A stretch of DNA of 64,000 bases from Mucilaginibacter_A sp050955045 (lineage in GTDB: Bacteria; Bacteroidota; Bacteroidia; Sphingobacteriales; Sphingobacteriaceae). The stretch covers positions 1-64,000 of the forward strand of contig JBPBQV010000035.1 of assembly GCA_050955045.1 (NCBI GenBank), written 5' to 3'. Of the stretch, positions 62,601-64,000 are shown in pieces (the first letter of the stretch is position 1; each line of letters begins with the position of its first letter). Under the pieces are notes generated by a model. That model worked only from the letters and a program-made list of their open reading frames with translations, made no database searches and was not told the DNA's origin. The translations under genes were made by a program, and so were the position numbers.

Positions 62601-64000
62601 GTAAAAACAGCAGGCTGCGCGTAGAGCGTATGGTTTAGTTTTTCTGAAGAGGCAGAATCTTGTGCAGCTGGATAAATTATATTGCGGATATCTTCACCTA
62701 AAATAGGGAACAGTAAGATGGCGCACTTATCCACAGCATCCCGGAAAATGGCTTCCTGCTGATACAGTTCCAGGTTCATATTGATAAACTGCGAACCTTG
62801 CCCCGGAAAAAGCAATGCTGTTTTTAGCCGGTTATTTTGAAGGTTTTTATGAAAACGCTTTACGGCTGAGATTTCCAGTTTCTCCTGTAAATCCTGTCGG
62901 TCAGAAACAATTAAAGTATTGCGAAAATTAAAATCCTGTTGCGTATGATGCAACGTGTAAGCAACATTTGCAGGTTCTACTTCTGGGTTTTTCTCCAGAT
63001 AAGCAATTAAATTTTTAGTGTAAAGCTGTAAACTTTCTTCTGTTTTGGCCGACCAGCTGATTAAATGTGCAGGTTTGGTTTCGGTTTCTATAATTTCAGG
63101 TTGAATATATTCCTGCAAAACCACGTGCACATTGGTTCCGCCAACGCCAAAAGAACTTACTCCGGCGTAACGTGTTTTTTCAACATTCCAATCAGTTAAA
63201 GCTGTGTTTACAAAAAACGGACTGGTTTTGAAATCGATATTTGGATTAGGCTGATCGTAATTAATAGAAGCCGGAATTTGCTGATAATGCAACGCCAGCG
63301 CTGTTTTGATAAAACCGGCAACGCCAGCCGCAGCAGTTGTATGGCCGAAATTGCCTTTTACAGAACCAACGGCACAAAACTGATTGAAATTTTGCTGGCC
63401 GAAAGCCAGTTTTAAACCTTCTATTTCAATCGGATCACCAATTGGTGTGGCTGTTCCATGTGTTTCGATGTACGAAATTTCAGCAGCATCAACCTGCGCA
63501 TTTTCCAGTGCTTGTGCAATTGCATTGGCCTGTCCTTCGGCACTTGGTGCTGTAAAACTGCTTTTTCCGGAACCATCATTATTTATGCCAGCTCCTTTTA
63601 GCACAGCAAAAATAGTATCGCCGTCTCGCTCAGCATCCTCCAAGCTTTTTAATAAAATTACACCTGCGCCATCGCTAAAAACAGTTCCCTGTGCATTGGC
63701 ATCAAAAGGGCGGCAATGTCCGTCTTTGCTAAACATGGCGCCTGCCTGGTACAAACTTCCGCTTTTTAACGGAGCCGTAATGGCAGCAGCCCCGGCTACG
63801 GCAATAGAACATTGTCCGTTGCGAATACTTTCTGCCGCTTGCGCAATGGTTAATAAACCGGTTGAACAAGCTGCATAAACGCTTACAGCTGGCCCTTTTA
63901 AGTTCAGTTCATAAGCAGTCCGACTGGCAATGTAGTCCTTCTCATTCAAAGACATTACCTGGAAATCGCCTACATTTTCAACCATTTCCGTGTTCGGCAG
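59642..64000 (-). CDS. Polyketide synthase with aminotransferase, KS-AT-ACP-AMT (N-terminus outside window)
   Basis: At least 1452 residues; the reading frame is open to the window edge, so the front of the ketosynthase and possibly more domains lie beyond. KS: active-site Cys in YAACSTGL, ETHGTATPIGDPIE, KGNFGHTTAAAGVAG. AT: LFPGQGSQF, GHSLGEF, and HAFH in KHAFHSAMMDP, the malonyl-CoA type. ACP: MGFDSLLL. C-terminal class III aminotransferase: GSEAVLGAMRIAR, IFDEVITGFRMHPGGAQ and PLP Lys in YGKVIGGG. No ketoreductase is present, which suits direct amination of the beta-keto group to a beta-amino acid before the NRPS step, as in mycosubtilin- and microcystin-type synthases. Exact 12-mer copies are at 61258-61269 and 62815-62826. 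Confidence 0.93.
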   Translation of the reverse strand: MPNTEMVENVGDFQVMSLNEKDYIASRTAYELNLKGPAVSVYAACSTGLLTIAQAAESIRNGQCSIAVAGAAAITAPLKSGSLYQAGAMFSKDGHCRPFDANAQGTVFSDGAGVILLKSLEDAERDGDTIFAVLKGAGINNDGSGKSSFTAPSAEGQANAIAQALENAQVDAAEISYIETHGTATPIGDPIEIEGLKLAFGQQNFNQFCAVGSVKGNFGHTTAAAGVAGFIKTALALHYQQIPASINYDQPNPNIDFKTSPFFVNTALTDWNVEKTRYAGVSSFGVGGTNVHVVLQEYIQPEIIETETKPAHLISWSAKTEESLQLYTKNLIAYLEKNPEVEPANVAYTLHHTQQDFNFRNTLIVSDRQDLQEKLEISAVKRFHKNLQNNRLKTALLFPGQGSQFINMNLELYQQEAIFRDAVDKCAILLFPILGEDIRNIIYPAAQDSASSEKLNHTLYAQPAVFTMQYAMVRLWTSWGLQPNAITGHSLGEFMAAHFAGVFSLEDALKLIVARCRLMQLLPGGNMLAVKISPEELNLILPKNLSIAAINSKNVIVVSGEIEAVAAFATILNEQGIACRLLENKHAFHSAMMDPILQPFEEIVKTITLNPPKTPFVSTVTGKFIRDKEATSAAYWSAHIRNTVLFTDAVDTLLDHQHNFLIDVGPGNTLSQLVRQQCVSKKATIMSAAAPTGEKESVYAGMLKVLGQLWEEGFKPDWKAFYKGQIRKKIQLPPYAYAYKKCWVNPPSASIKTLSIVSEISKETPLQEIEIAQVKIMKTNNLSEQIKTILYDASGIELQDMQPESTFIEMGFDSLLLTQISISISKKFNVPVSFRNLNEQFDTIESLSVYLESKLPKEAIAEKVISSEQISPVYSANYSAQNSSVLNLLAQQIQLISQQINLLQDDKKTPVKEASVFAEKKPAELKLSADEAAEIKKPFGATARIQREKDELNPIQQEFLKSLIRNYNQKTAKSKAQTQQNRAFMADPRVVSGFSPATKEIVYPLVVNHSKGSHLQDIDGNDYIDALNGFGSSFLGYQPEFIKKALQQQIEIGYEIGPQHQLAGEVSQLICEFTGADRAGLCNTGSEAVLGAMRIARTVTGRSLIVAFSGSYHGIVDEVIVRGTKALKSFPAAPGIMPEAVQNMLILDYGTDESLKIIRERAHELAAVLVEPVQSRRPEFQPVEFLKEVRKITEQAGTTLIFDEVITGFRMHPGGAQALFGIQADLGTYGKVIGGGLSIGVIAGKKQFMDALDGGFWQYGDDSVPEAGVTYFAGTFVRHPLALAAAKATLTYLKTQGPELQQRINAETSRLAEAINKTCTQHNLPVYAVSFGSLWKLKFKQEYKHNELLFSLMRLKGIHIWDNFPCFLTAAHTVSEINRIASVFEESALELANAGFLGFSAAQSQLKKTTVKEVPPVPGARLGKDKDGNPAWFIVDPEHQHKFLQVKQNDLV

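Noticed and set aside
1..64000. The dispersed word as a CRISPR repeat or an insertion-sequence end
   Set aside because: Copies are not regularly spaced, no cas or transposase gene is present, and no target-site duplications were seen. A RAYT-type transposase elsewhere in the genome remains possible.

Overview
The window is a stretch of chromosome from a member of the phylum Bacteroidota. Evidence: a SusC/SusD pair, a fused MurF-Alr protein, DUF1080, PmoA-like and FG-GAP/cytochrome c secreted proteins, low G+C, and almost no Shine-Dalgarno sequences. Family and genus cannot be fixed from this sequence. No prophage, insertion sequence, CRISPR array or origin was seen.

Layout. 1-12.1 kb is mostly housekeeping: eno (partial), an ABC exporter, a sorbosone-dehydrogenase-like protein with its cytochrome c, a cold-shock protein, an argE-like/argH/ywbE operon and a large secreted metalloprotease. 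12.5-34.6 kb is a carbohydrate locus: susC, susD, two cytochrome c-FG-GAP proteins, NIPSNAP, a sugar isomerase/epimerase, a TolB-like protein, two DUF1080 proteins, a Gfo/Idh/MocA oxidoreductase, a PmoA-like protein, a HipA-like kinase with DUF3037, and an alpha-L-rhamnosidase broken by two in-frame stops. Its gene set resembles known 3-keto-glycoside degradation loci. 34.6-45.4 kb is core genome: yjbQ, topB, two tRNAs, recX, murF-alr, DUF502, a LOG protein, a sodium/solute symporter, recR and an SDR. 45.4-51.6 kb holds a decayed toxin-antitoxin locus and a signalling cluster (receiver-kinase, large hybrid kinase, CheR). 51.7-55.6 kb encodes a three-subunit molybdenum aldehyde oxidoreductase of the PaoABC type. 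55.6-64 kb is a PKS-NRPS operon (KS-AT-ACP-aminotransferase, then C-A-PCP-TE) that continues beyond the window.

The most unusual signal is not a gene. A 12-base word, TAAAA(GA or AC)AG(C/T)AT, occurs about 36 times exactly on the two strands, with many near matches. Most copies are intergenic. Five pairs form inverted repeats, four of them at gene ends, where they look like terminators. About 13 exact copies lie inside genes in several reading frames. It has two 'dialects' (GAAG and ACAG), and the two members of a pair always share one. This resembles the behaviour of DNA-uptake sequences or REP-like repeats. It is the best candidate here for an undescribed system. Counts are by eye.
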